Positions 24,817-32,543 of a stretch of 64,000 nt of DNA are shown piece after piece. How positions within the stretch are numbered: the stretch's first letter is position 1; each line of letters begins with the position of its first letter. Under the pieces are notes generated by a model. It searched no databases. It saw only the letters and a program-made list of their open reading frames with translations, and was not told the DNA's origin. The stretch comes from Nocardioides sp. W7 (GTDB lineage: Bacteria; Actinomycetota; Actinomycetes; Propionibacteriales; Nocardioidaceae). The DNA lies in contig NZ_CP095078.1 in assembly GCF_022919075.1 (NCBI RefSeq), positions 2,852,001 to 2,916,000 of the forward strand, in the 5' to 3' direction. The position numbers and the translations under genes were made by a program.

Positions 24817-26043
24817 GTGACGGCCGCCGTCGCGACGCCGATCCTGCATGTCGACATGGACGCGTTCTACGCCTCCGTGGTGACCCGGGACCGGCCCGAC
24901 CTGCAGGACCGGCCCGTCATCGTCGGCGGCGGTCACCGCGGGGTGGTGCTGTCGGCGTCGTACCAGGCTCGGGCGTTCGGGGTCCGCTCCGGCATGCCCG
25001 GCGCGGAGGCCCGCCGGCGCTGTCCGCAGGCGGTGACCCTGGCTCCCGACTTCCACGCCTTCTCGACCGTCTCGCGCGCGGTCATGGAGACCTTCCGTCG
25101 GGTGACCCCGCTGGTCGAGGTGGTCTCGCTGGACGAGGCGTTCCTCGACGTCCGCGGCTCGGTACGCCGGCTCGGCCCACCGGATGCGATCGCCGAGCAG
25201 CTGCGCTCGCGGATCCACGACGAGCAGGGCATCACCTGCTCGGTCGGGCTTGCGGCCTCCCTCTCGGTCGCCAAGCTGGCCAGCCGCCGCGCGAAGCCGG
25301 ACGGGGTGCTCGTGATCCCGCCCGAGGGGGTGGCCGACTACCTCCACCCGCTCGACGTCGGCGAGCTGTACGGCGTCGGCGCGAGCACTCGGGCGGCCCT
25401 GCGTCGGCTGGGCCTGCAGACCGTGGGCGACGTGGCCCGGATGCCGCTCGAGGTGCTGCAGCACCACCTCGGTCCGAGCTCCGGCACGCACCTGATGGCG
25501 CTCGCGTGGGGCAGCGACCGACGCGAGGTCGTGGCCCGCAACGCCGCCGGCTTCGGGCTGGGGGAGCCCGACCGGTCGATGGGGGCGCAGGAGACGTTCG
25601 TCCGGGACTCGGCCGACCGGGGGTTCGTGCTGCGCCAGCTGCTCCGGCTCGCGGCCCGGGTCTGCCGCCGGATGCGCGCCGCCGGCAAGGTCGGTCGGAC
25701 CGTGGCGATCACGGTCCGCTACGCCGACTTCCGCACCCTCAACCGCTCCCGCACCCTGTTCGAGCCGACCGACGTGACCCAGGAGGTCTACCGCATCGCG
25801 GTCACGCTGTACGACGCCCTCGGCGGCCACCGCGACCGCCTGCGACTGGTCGGCGTACGGGTCGAGGGGCTGGTGGCGCGCACGGGTGTCCACCACCAGC
25901 ACTTGCTGGGGGAGCCTGAGCACGGGTGGGCCGACGCGGACCGGGCGGTCGATCTCGCCGCGGAGCGCTTCGGGGCCGCCGTCGTGGCTCCGGCGAGCCT
26001 GCTGCGGCACGACCGGGGCAGCCGCCGACCGGCTGCCGGCTGA
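24817..26043 (+). CDS. dinB: DNA polymerase IV (Y family)
   Basis: Error-prone translesion polymerase. The 408 residues show all key parts: ILHVDMDAFYASV (metal-binding Asp, steric residue), SASYQARAFGVRSGMP, VSLDEAFLDV (catalytic Asp-Glu), GLAASLSVAKLAS, the helix-hairpin-helix region ELYGVGASTRAALRRLGLQT, and a little-finger domain from about residue 245. No beta-clamp motif (QxxLF type) is obvious at the C-terminus, which ends in the basic HDRGSRRPAAG; the internal RTLFEPT is not a clear substitute. GTG start at 24817, 12 bases after the methyltransferase stop. The LexA box upstream of the group suggests damage induction. Confidence 0.95.
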   Translation: MTAAVATPILHVDMDAFYASVVTRDRPDLQDRPVIVGGGHRGVVLSASYQARAFGVRSGMPGAEARRRCPQAVTLAPDFHAFSTVSRAVMETFRRVTPLVEVVSLDEAFLDVRGSVRRLGPPDAIAEQLRSRIHDEQGITCSVGLAASLSVAKLASRRAKPDGVLVIPPEGVADYLHPLDVGELYGVGASTRAALRRLGLQTVGDVARMPLEVLQHHLGPSSGTHLMALAWGSDRREVVARNAAGFGLGEPDRSMGAQETFVRDSADRGFVLRQLLRLAARVCRRMRAAGKVGRTVAITVRYADFRTLNRSRTLFEPTDVTQEVYRIAVTLYDALGGHRDRLRLVGVRVEGLVARTGVHHQHLLGEPEHGWADADRAVDLAAERFGAAVVAPASLLRHDRGSRRPAAG

Positions 26044-26106
26044 GACCGGTGGGACCGTTCGTCAGCAAATTCGCGATGACGGCTACCGTGTTACGAGGGG
26101 CCTGCC

Positions 26107-26120
26107 TAGAATTGGCCCCA
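26107..26120 (+). promoter_or_regulatory. Promoter of the DUF3040 gene
   Basis: TAGAAT (26107-26112) places the transcription start near 26119-26120. The first in-frame ATG lies there, but the GTG at 26171 has the ribosome site GGAGGAA (26161-26167), so a 50-base leader is more likely than a leaderless start. Confidence 0.45.
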
Positions 26121-26170
26121 TGCCAGGCATGGGGAGCCTGGACGGCCAGCTCACCCCGTTGGAGGAACCG

Positions 26171-26617
26171 GTGCCACTCTCGGAAGAGGAGCTGCGACTG
26201 CTCGAGCAGATGGAGCGCGCCCTCGTCGAGGAGGACCCCAAGTTCGCCTCGACGCTGCGCGGCACCTCGCTACGTCGGACCGCCCGTCGCCGGGCCATCG
26301 CCGCAGGCGTGGTCTTCGTCCTGGGCATGGCGGTGCTGCTGTCCGGCGCCATGACCAATCTGATCGTGGTCGGCATCGTCGGCTTCGTCATCATGCTCGC
26401 CTCCGCCGTGATCGGCCTGAACGCGATCCGTGGTCAGCAGGCCGCCGCGGCCGCCGACGCGGCTCGGATGGCGGGCCATCCCTCCCGTGGCTTCACGGTC
26501 ATCGAGGGTGGCCGTCGTCCCCGCCCCCGCCTGCTGCGAGCGCCCCGCTCCGGCGCCTTCATGTCGCGGATGGAGGCGCGCTGGCGCCGCCGGCGCGACC
26601 GCGACGCCGGCTTCTAG
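26171..26617 (+). CDS. DUF3040 membrane protein
   Basis: A 148-residue protein of an actinobacterial family usually found just before the dcw cluster. The N-terminus MPLSEEELRLLEQMERAL is the family signature and decided the start: GTG at 26171 with GGAGGAA upstream, rather than the in-frame ATG at 26120. Two adjoining transmembrane helices follow (AIAAGVVFVLGMAVLLSGA and LIVVGIVGFVIMLASAVIG), then a basic Arg-rich cytoplasmic tail (RRPRPRLLRAPR, RWRRRRDRD). Function is unknown. The Arg-rich tail could contact nucleic acid or lipid head groups. It is convergent with the transglutaminase operon across a repeat-rich gap. Confidence 0.85.
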   Translation: MPLSEEELRLLEQMERALVEEDPKFASTLRGTSLRRTARRRAIAAGVVFVLGMAVLLSGAMTNLIVVGIVGFVIMLASAVIGLNAIRGQQAAAAADAARMAGHPSRGFTVIEGGRRPRPRLLRAPRSGAFMSRMEARWRRRRDRDAGF

Positions 26618-26621
26618 CCGA

Positions 26622-26742
26622 GACGCGCCAGCGGATCGGCTGTCGGTGGTCGAGTAGCGAGGACGCGCCAGCGGACTCGCTGATGGTGGTCGAGCGAGCC
26701 GTCCGGCTGAGGAACGAAGCCGGAACCGGCGTGTCGAGACCC
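26622..26742. repeat. Dispersed repeat region with a 40-base tandem duplication
   Basis: GACGCGCCAGCGGA occurs at 26622 and 26662, and each copy is followed by GGTGGTCGAG, giving a tandem duplication of about 40 bases. It is followed by GAGGAACGAAGCCGG and GTGTCGAGACC, parts of the same family as the repeat at 1629-1720. It fills most of the space between two convergent genes. Confidence 0.65.
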
Positions 26743-26795
26743 AACTAGGTCACGCGAGCAGATCCGTGCGCCGAGCAGCGCACCACCGCCGAGCG

Positions 26796-29183
26796 TCACC
26801 GCACCCGATCGACGACCCCACCGTGCACCGACTCCGCCGGCTGAGCGGTCCCGCTCCGCACCCACCCCGCGGTCGCCGGGCGGAACAGCGAGCGCGGCCA
26901 CCACTCGGCACGGCGCACCGCGCGCGGCGTGGCGCCGGCCCGCAGCCCCGCGATGCTCGCCTCCAGGTCCTCGCGCAGCGACTCCGCCTGGGCTCTGCCG
27001 TCTCGCGAGTACCTCGCCAGCTCGAGCGCCACGACGATCCGGTCCAGGGAGCGGACCGGGCCGGGAGCGAGGTGCCGCCCGTGGGCGGGTCGCTCGACGG
27101 GCGGACCGTCGGCGGGGGCGCCGAGGTAGCCGACCAGGTGGTCGCGGGTCTCGCGCGGGGAGCGCTGGGCGGGCCAGGGGAGCCTGAGGTCGAGCGCGGT
27201 GTCGCGCAGCTCGGCCCAGACGGTCTCCGGATCACCGTCGAGGCGCCGCTCGCGCCGCGCGCGTCGTACCGCCCGGGGTACGGCGAGCAGGCCGGCGAGC
27301 AGCAGCACGCCCGCGAGCCCTCCGCCGACGGGCAGCCACGGGATGCCACCGTCGCTCCCGCCGCCGGCTGCGGCCTCCGGGTCCGCGGTCTCCGTCGGCG
27401 CGGTGCTCGCCGAGCTCCCGCGGCTGGGCCGGTCGTCGCTCCCGGTGGCCGTCGGTGACGGGACGACGTCGGGGCGCTGGTCGCCGAGGTCGATCCGGGT
27501 GTACGACGGGACGCCGCTGGCGCGGTCGGCCGGCGTCGGCTCGAAGGCGACCCAGCCGGAGCCGGGGATGAAGATCTCGGGCCAGGCGTGCAGGTCGAAG
27601 GAGCTGTACTCGTAGGTCGACGAGCCCCGCCGCTCCGGGCTGAGGAACCCGACGGCCACCCGGGCGGGGATGCCGACCTCGCGGGCCATCACGGCCATCG
27701 CGGAGGCGAACTGCTCGCAGTAGCCCTCCTTGTCGGTCAGGAAGGCGTCGAGGTCGTCGGAGCCGTTGCCGAGGTCGACGTCGAGGGAGTAGGTGAACCC
27801 GCCGTCCTCGCGGAACCAGTTCTGCAGCGCGACGGCCTTCTCGAAGGGCGAGGACGCCGTGGCGGTGACCGCGGCCGCCACGTCGCGCGCGAGCTCGGAC
27901 AGGTCGTCGGGCACCTCGACGAAGCTGCTGCCCACCGCGGTCGGCGACGACGGTGCGGCGGCCATGTCCTCGGGGTCGAGGTCGAGCTCGACCGCGGTCA
28001 TCTCGTAGTCGAGGCCGGCGGTGTCGAGACCCTTGTCGCCCGCGAGGAAGTCCATGGTCGCCTCGTCGTAGCGCCAGTCGCCGTCTGCGGTGACGGTGCT
28101 GACCGGCGCCTGGGTCGGCAGCCAGGTGGAGCGGAAGGCCGAGCCGATCGAGACCTCGTAGTCGTACTCCCGGCGCGGCACTCGGTCGGCGACGCCGTCC
28201 AGCGGCGGCAGCGAACCGTCGGCCAGCTGGTCGGTGGGGATCGCGCGGTCGCCGGAGGTCCACTCCTCGTCGCTGAAGCGGTTGAGCACCGAGATCCGCA
28301 GGTACGACGGGTCCGGGTCGTCCGTCGTGACCTGGAGCAGGGGGATGTCCACCTCGCGCTTGAGGTCGCGGCGCAGGTCGGTCATCGGGTTCTCGAGGGT
28401 GATCTCGTCGTTGCCGCCCGACCCGGGCCCGATGTCGAACAGGTGCAGGTCGAGGGTCGGGATCGCGAGCGGGACCACGATGGCGAGCGCGGTCGCGACC
28501 CCACCGATCGCGCCGGCGCTGGTGCGCGCGGCGCCGGTGCGGACGCTGAAGGTGCTCGGGTCGGTGACGGTGGTGTCGGAGCCGAGGGGGCGGCCCCACC
28601 GCGCGATCTGCTCGTTCTCGTTCAGGAAGAGCAGGGTGAGGAACCCCGCCGCCGAGAGGGCGAAGATCCACCACGACAGGCCGCTGTCGAGCATGCTCAC
28701 CGGCACCGTGTAGACGACGAGCAGCGGCAGCCCGGCCAGCGGCACCCGGCGCAGGGTGCACGCGACCAGGTCGACCAGGAGCAGGCAGGCCAGGCCGCCG
28801 GCGATCAGCAGCGGGTCGATCGGGGGCACCCGGGCAGGGACCGGGGAGGCGTAGCGGTTGGCACTGGTGACCGCGTCGGAGAAGGCGGCGATCAGCTCGG
28901 TGTACGCCGGACCGACCGGCAGCGGCGACCCGGTGAGGACCCAGCACGCCGCGGCGGCGGAGAGCACCAGCTGCAGCGCGAAGACCACGACCCCCGGCAG
29001 GCGGCGCCAGCGCGCCAGCGCGCCGGTGACCGCGACCACGACGCCGAGCATCAGCAGCGGCCGGAGGTAGCCGGCGGGGACGGCGGCGAAGCCGTCCCAC
29101 GAGAGCATGGAGACCCAGGTGGTCGCGGCCGCGACGCCCGCGGTCAGCAGGACCGTGGTCAGCCGGGACGAGGCCCGGCTCAT
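26796..29183 (-). CDS. Transglutaminase-like membrane protein (TgpA family)
   Basis: A 795-residue protein. Six or so N-terminal membrane helices (residues 1-about 230; LLTAGVAAATTWVSML through VVPLAIPTLDLHLFDIG) are followed by a large extracytoplasmic region with a transglutaminase core. The catalytic Cys is in EGYCEQFASAMAVMAREVG, the His in SSFDLHAWPEIF, and the acidic partner in GSGWVAFEPTP. A further helix (VGGGLAGVLLLAGLLAVPRA) leads to a cytoplasmic DUF4129-like tail. The natural reaction is unknown (protein crosslinking or protease-like). Together with MoxR and DUF58 proteins it forms a conserved three-gene module. ATG at 29183 overlaps the DUF58 stop (ATGA). Confidence 0.92.
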   Translation of the reverse strand: MSRASSRLTTVLLTAGVAAATTWVSMLSWDGFAAVPAGYLRPLLMLGVVVAVTGALARWRRLPGVVVFALQLVLSAAAACWVLTGSPLPVGPAYTELIAAFSDAVTSANRYASPVPARVPPIDPLLIAGGLACLLLVDLVACTLRRVPLAGLPLLVVYTVPVSMLDSGLSWWIFALSAAGFLTLLFLNENEQIARWGRPLGSDTTVTDPSTFSVRTGAARTSAGAIGGVATALAIVVPLAIPTLDLHLFDIGPGSGGNDEITLENPMTDLRRDLKREVDIPLLQVTTDDPDPSYLRISVLNRFSDEEWTSGDRAIPTDQLADGSLPPLDGVADRVPRREYDYEVSIGSAFRSTWLPTQAPVSTVTADGDWRYDEATMDFLAGDKGLDTAGLDYEMTAVELDLDPEDMAAAPSSPTAVGSSFVEVPDDLSELARDVAAAVTATASSPFEKAVALQNWFREDGGFTYSLDVDLGNGSDDLDAFLTDKEGYCEQFASAMAVMAREVGIPARVAVGFLSPERRGSSTYEYSSFDLHAWPEIFIPGSGWVAFEPTPADRASGVPSYTRIDLGDQRPDVVPSPTATGSDDRPSRGSSASTAPTETADPEAAAGGGSDGGIPWLPVGGGLAGVLLLAGLLAVPRAVRRARRERRLDGDPETVWAELRDTALDLRLPWPAQRSPRETRDHLVGYLGAPADGPPVERPAHGRHLAPGPVRSLDRIVVALELARYSRDGRAQAESLREDLEASIAGLRAGATPRAVRRAEWWPRSLFRPATAGWVRSGTAQPAESVHGGVVDRVR

Positions 29184-30439
29184 CGGGCGACCGCCCGCTG
29201 CGGGGCGCGGGTGCTGCGCCGGGCGAGGTCCTGCCAGGCCGTCTCCAGCCGGTCCCGGGGACCGAGGGGGACCGCGCGCCAGCCCTGCTGGGCGAGCACC
29301 GGGGCGGCCCCGCCGTTGGTGGCGCCGCTCGACCCCCAGGCGTCGACGTCGAGGGCGACGGCGACCGCCGCGCCGGTGTGGTGGTGCATCCGGCGCAGCA
29401 CGGGCACGTCGGCGGCCTCGATGCTGCCGAGGACGGCGACGGTGAGCCCGCCGTGCGACTGCTCGGTCAGCCAGCCGGAGTCGAGCCGCGGGGCCTGGAC
29501 GGCCTGGACGACGGCCAGCGCCTCCAGCAGGGCGGCGGCGTTGAGGTCGGCGTCGCGCAGGTGCCAGGTGGCCCCGCGCTCCTCGCCGGCGGCGGTGACG
29601 AGCCGGACGGTGAACCCGCGCTGGCTCAGGTGCAGCGCGATCGAGGCGGCCGCCGAGACCGCCGCCTCGAACGACGAGGCGATGCCCTGGCCGCGGTGCG
29701 CCCGCAGCCGGTTGTCCAGGAACAGGGTCGCCCGCGACTGCCACGGCTGCTCCTCGCGGCGCACCATCAGCTCGCCCACCCGCGCCGAGCTGCGCCAGTG
29801 CACCCGGCGCAGGTCGTCGCCGCGGCGGTACTCGCGGACGGTGACGTCCTCCGCGGATCCGGTGGCGAAGGCCCGCGGCCGGTTGTCGCCCGAGCCGGTC
29901 CAGGCGCCGCCGAGGGGGATCCCCGGCAGTGGGACCGTCCGCGGCGTCACGGTCAGGGGGACCGTCGTCCGGAAGGCCCGGCCCAGCTCCACGAATCCGA
30001 ACGGGTCGCCGACCCGCACCGTCATCGGACCGATCTCGAACCGGCCGCGGACGTCGGAGCGGACCTGGTAGGTGACGTGCCGGCGCCACCCGTGGCCGAT
30101 GCCCTCGAGCACGAATCGGGGTCGGGTGCCGAGGACGTACGGGACGTGGTCCTCCAGCAGCAGCACCCCGCTGGGGGTGCGCCCCTCGTTGGTGAGGGTC
30201 AGGTTGACCCGGGCGGGCTGGCCGGCGGCGACCAGCTGCGGGCTGACGGTCCGCACCAGCGCCAGCTTGTAGCGGCTGCGGCCGATCACGAACGCGGTCA
30301 CGAGGGGGAGGGTCAGCACCAGGACGCCGATCCGGGTCAGCGCGGGCTGGCCCAGCACGACGGCGCAGACCACCGCCGTGATCCCGGCGGCCAGGAACGC
30401 CCGGCCGCGGACGGTGAGCCCGGCGAGTGCCTCGCGCAC
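29180..30439 (-). CDS. DUF58 domain protein
   Basis: A 419-residue membrane-anchored protein. Two close N-terminal helices (FLAAGITAVVCAVVLG, VLVLTLPLVTAFVIG) come first, then a beta-sandwich region. The DUF58 domain shows DVTVREYRRGDDLRRVHWR near residue 210 and SRATLFLDNR, a stretch resembling a von Willebrand A-type metal site. DUF58 proteins are adaptor partners of MoxR ATPases. The GTG start at 30439 follows the MoxR gene's stop by four bases, and the stop overlaps the transglutaminase ATG, so the order moxR-DUF58-transglutaminase is one operon. Confidence 0.9.
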   Translation of the reverse strand: MREALAGLTVRGRAFLAAGITAVVCAVVLGQPALTRIGVLVLTLPLVTAFVIGRSRYKLALVRTVSPQLVAAGQPARVNLTLTNEGRTPSGVLLLEDHVPYVLGTRPRFVLEGIGHGWRRHVTYQVRSDVRGRFEIGPMTVRVGDPFGFVELGRAFRTTVPLTVTPRTVPLPGIPLGGAWTGSGDNRPRAFATGSAEDVTVREYRRGDDLRRVHWRSSARVGELMVRREEQPWQSRATLFLDNRLRAHRGQGIASSFEAAVSAAASIALHLSQRGFTVRLVTAAGEERGATWHLRDADLNAAALLEALAVVQAVQAPRLDSGWLTEQSHGGLTVAVLGSIEAADVPVLRRMHHHTGAAVAVALDVDAWGSSGATNGGAAPVLAQQGWRAVPLGPRDRLETAWQDLARRSTRAPQRAVAR

Positions 30440-30443
30440 GAGC

Positions 30444-31427
30444 TCAGACCTGGCTCGGCCGCGAGTCCGGCACCGGGACGCTCGCCACGATGCCGTCGAG
30501 GATCGTGCCGGTCGACCGCCCGCTCATGGCGGCCTCGACGCTGGGCAGCAGCCGGTGGGCCAGGACGGGCCGGGCCAGGCCGTGCACGTCGTCGGGGAGC
30601 ACGTAGTCGCGGCCGTGCATGGCGGCGGACGCCTTGGCCGCGCGGACCAGGTGGAGGGTGGCGCGCGGGGAGGCGCCCAGGGTCAGGTCGTCGGTGCGCC
30701 GGGTCGCCGCGGCGAGCGCGACGACGTAGCGCTGCACGGCCTGGGAGACGTGCACCTGGCCGACGATGGCGGTGAGCTTGCGGATCTCGGCGGCGTCGGT
30801 CACCGCCTCGAGGTCGTCGAGGGGGTTGGTGGTCGTGTGGCTCGCGATCATCGCGATCTCGGCGGCCTCGACCGGGTAGCCGACCGAGACCCGGCACATG
30901 AACCGGTCGCGCTGCGCCTCCGGAAGCGCGTAGGTGCCCTCCATCTCGACGGGGTTCTGCGTCGCGATCACCATGAACGGCGTCTCGAGCGTGTACGTCG
31001 TGTTGTCGACGGTGACCTGGCGCTCCTCCATGCACTCCAGCAGCGCCGACTGCGTCTTGGGGGAGGCCCGGTTGATCTCGTCCCCGACGACGATGTTGGC
31101 GAACACGCCCCCGGGGCGGAACTCGAACTCGCGGGTGTCCTGGTTGAACACCGAGACCCCGGTGACGTCGGACGGGAGCAGGTCCGGGGTGAACTGGATC
31201 CGGCGCACCGTCGAGTCGATGCTGCGCGCGAGCGCCTTGCTGAGCATGGTCTTGCCGACGCCCGGGACGTCCTCGATCAGCAGGTGTCCCTCGGCGAGCA
31301 GGACGACCAGCGCGGAGTTCACCACGTCGGGCTTGCCCTCGATGACCCTCTCGATGTTGCCCCGGATCCGGCTGACCACCCGGGCCAGCGTCTCCAGGTC
31401 GGCTCCTCCAGCAGTCGACGCGTCCAC
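30444..31427 (-). CDS. MoxR-family AAA+ ATPase
   Basis: A 327-residue chaperone-like ATPase. Walker A is EDVPGVGKTMLSKAL (near residue 55), Walker B is IVVGDEINRASPKTQ, sensor 1 is MVIATQNPVE, and the family signature ALPEAQRDRFM follows with the arginine finger. A lid domain (TLGASPRATLHLVRAAKA) closes the protein. It likely remodels or activates the partner DUF58/transglutaminase system at the membrane. GTG at 31427 has GGAAGGA upstream. It is divergent from mraZ across 369 bases. Confidence 0.93.
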   Translation of the reverse strand: MDASTAGGADLETLARVVSRIRGNIERVIEGKPDVVNSALVVLLAEGHLLIEDVPGVGKTMLSKALARSIDSTVRRIQFTPDLLPSDVTGVSVFNQDTREFEFRPGGVFANIVVGDEINRASPKTQSALLECMEERQVTVDNTTYTLETPFMVIATQNPVEMEGTYALPEAQRDRFMCRVSVGYPVEAAEIAMIASHTTTNPLDDLEAVTDAAEIRKLTAIVGQVHVSQAVQRYVVALAAATRRTDDLTLGASPRATLHLVRAAKASAAMHGRDYVLPDDVHGLARPVLAHRLLPSVEAAMSGRSTGTILDGIVASVPVPDSRPSQV

Positions 31428-31559
31428 ATGCGGTCCTTCCCCGTCGTCCCCACCTCGGTTCTCCAACCGTAGGACGTTCGCGCAACTTACGCGGTGCCGT
31501 GCAGGTGTGCGGGCGAACGTTCGACTCGTGGCGCGCCCCCTTGGTTGCCGCGTCGCGTC

Positions 31560-31607
31560 CCCCACCTGCGCCCCACCTGGGGGCCGGTTTCCCCCACCAC
31601 GCCCCAC
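31560..31607 (-). promoter_or_regulatory. Additional inverted MraZ-like boxes upstream of mraZ
   Basis: On the minus strand GTGGGG occurs at 31607-31602, 31597-31592, 31576-31571 and 31565-31560. The two pairs are spaced 10 and 11 bases, the periodicity of MraZ operators. They lie 130-180 bases from the main box, between the MoxR and mraZ genes, and may regulate the MoxR operon or be chance G-rich sequence. A single plus-strand GTGGGG lies at 31620. Confidence 0.35.
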
Positions 31608-31732
31608 CGGTCCCGTCGAGTGGGGCGTCGTACCGCGCTGACCTGCACGGATGCGGGGGAGTGGGCGGTGGAGCCCGCGGTGCACCGACCCGAAACAGGG
31701 GCGAATCGGGCGCGCAGACACGCTCGATGTGA

Positions 31733-31760
31733 TTGACGGTGGGGAGTTGTGGGGTAATGT
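31733..31760 (+). promoter_or_regulatory. mraZ (dcw cluster) promoter
   Basis: TTGACG (31733-31738) and TAATGT (31755-31760) are separated by 16 bases, a near-consensus housekeeping promoter. Expected start near 31767, 30 bases before the mraZ ATG. It is embedded in the MraZ boxes. Confidence 0.7.
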
Positions 31761-31774
31761 GGAGCGAAGTGGGG
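31739..31774 (+). promoter_or_regulatory. MraZ operator: four GTGGGG-type boxes at 10-base intervals
   Basis: GTGGGG, GTGGGG, GTGGAG and GTGGGG start at 31739, 31749, 31759 and 31769, an exact 10-base period. Direct TGGGN repeats of this kind are bound by the MraZ ring in other bacteria. They overlap the -35/-10 region, so MraZ would repress its own operon. Confidence 0.8.
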
Positions 31775-31796
31775 GAAGAGGGAGTGGAGGTGCCTG

Positions 31797-32225
31797 ATGT
31801 TCTTCATGGGCACGTACACGCCGAAACTCGACGACAAGGGCCGTCTCTTCCTTCCAGCGAAGTTCAGGGACCGACTCGCGGAGGGGCTCGTGGTGACGCA
31901 AGGTCAGGAGAACTGCCTGGTCGTGTGGCCCTCGGACGTCTTCATGGAGGAGGCCAACCGGGCCCGGGCCACGCCGATGACCGTGAAGAGCGCGCGTGAG
32001 TACGCGCGAGTCCTCTTCGCGGGCGCCGACGAGGGCGCGCTCGACAAGCAGGGCCGGATCGGCATCCCCGCGAACCTGCGGGAGTACGCCGATCTCGACA
32101 AGGACGTCGTCGTGATCGGCGTCATGGACCGGATCGAGATCTGGGACCCCGCCCGCTGGCGGGAGTACTCCACCGGTGCCCAGCAGAAGTTCGCCGAGCT
32201 CGACGAGGAACCCAGCGGCAACTAG
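31797..32225 (+). CDS. mraZ: Transcriptional regulator MraZ
   Basis: A DNA-binding protein that assembles into rings and controls the dcw cluster, including itself. Its 142 residues hold two AbrB-like half domains: GTYTPKLDDKGRLFLPAKFRD at the N-terminus and LDKQGRIGIPANLREYADL near residue 80, each with the conserved DxKGR core. It begins MFFMGTYTP where most homologues have MFFGTYTP. GTGGAGG lies six bases before the ATG. Four MraZ boxes overlap its promoter. It is the first gene of the cell division and wall cluster; the next gene follows after a 178-base structured leader. Confidence 0.97.
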   Translation: MFFMGTYTPKLDDKGRLFLPAKFRDRLAEGLVVTQGQENCLVVWPSDVFMEEANRARATPMTVKSAREYARVLFAGADEGALDKQGRIGIPANLREYADLDKDVVVIGVMDRIEIWDPARWREYSTGAQQKFAELDEEPSGN

Positions 32226-32263
32226 CTCCACCAGTCACACACACAGCAGCACAACGGACGCGC

Positions 32264-32363
32264 AGGGCCAGGTCTCGTGCCCGCTCTCTCACTCGCCAGC
32301 TGGGATCACTTCCCCGGTTCCAGACGGCGACTTCCCCGGGAGAGCGGGCAGGGACCTGGCCCT
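32264..32363 (+). ncRNA. Structured leader RNA upstream of rsmH, probable mraW motif
   Basis: AGGGCCAGGTC (32264-32274) pairs with GACCTGGCCCT (32353-32363), and GCCCGCTCTC (32279-32288) pairs with GAGAGCGGGC (32340-32349). Both helices are perfect and are separated by a small internal loop. The 51-base apical part contains two similar CACTTCCCCGG / GACTTCCCCGGG segments. An RNA motif upstream of mraW (rsmH) was reported in Actinobacteria from comparative genomics, and position and shape agree. It lies between mraZ and a small membrane protein gene, within the dcw transcript. Confidence 0.65.
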
Positions 32364-32403
32364 GCGGATCCGTTTCGGGACAGCTTCACCGGATGGGGTC
32401 GAG

Positions 32404-32541
32404 ATGAGCAGCACGCCAGTGAACGACGTACGGCGGGTGCGCCACCAGGCGCGCGACGCCGTGGTCCTGATGACCTTCTCCGCCGTCGTGTCGGTCGGAG
32501 CCGCCCTGGCCGTCGTCGTCCTCACCCACCTCGGGCACTGA
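32404..32541 (+). CDS. Small single-helix membrane protein in the dcw cluster
   Basis: A 45-residue protein. A basic N-terminus with [10 protein letters not shown] precedes one hydrophobic helix ([22 protein letters not shown]) and a two- to four-residue tail. The ATG at 32404 follows GGTCGAG and the stop is two bases before rsmH, indicating co-translation. Its function is not known; small membrane proteins in this place could act in division or only be translational spacers. The size and codon use agree with a real gene. Confidence 0.6.
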   Translation: MSSTPVNDVRRVRHQARDAVVLMTFSAVVSVGAALAVVVLTHLGH

Positions 32542-32543
32542 GC

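Noticed and set aside
28858-30089. Upstream extension of the transglutaminase frame to 30089
   Set aside because: The extension is antisense-like Arg/Pro sequence overlapping the DUF58 gene; the ATGA overlap at 29183 defines the start.
31515-31522. GAACGTTC palindrome upstream of the MoxR gene as a possible SOS box
   Set aside because: It lacks the four-base spacer between TCGAAC and GTTCGA, so it does not fit LexA.
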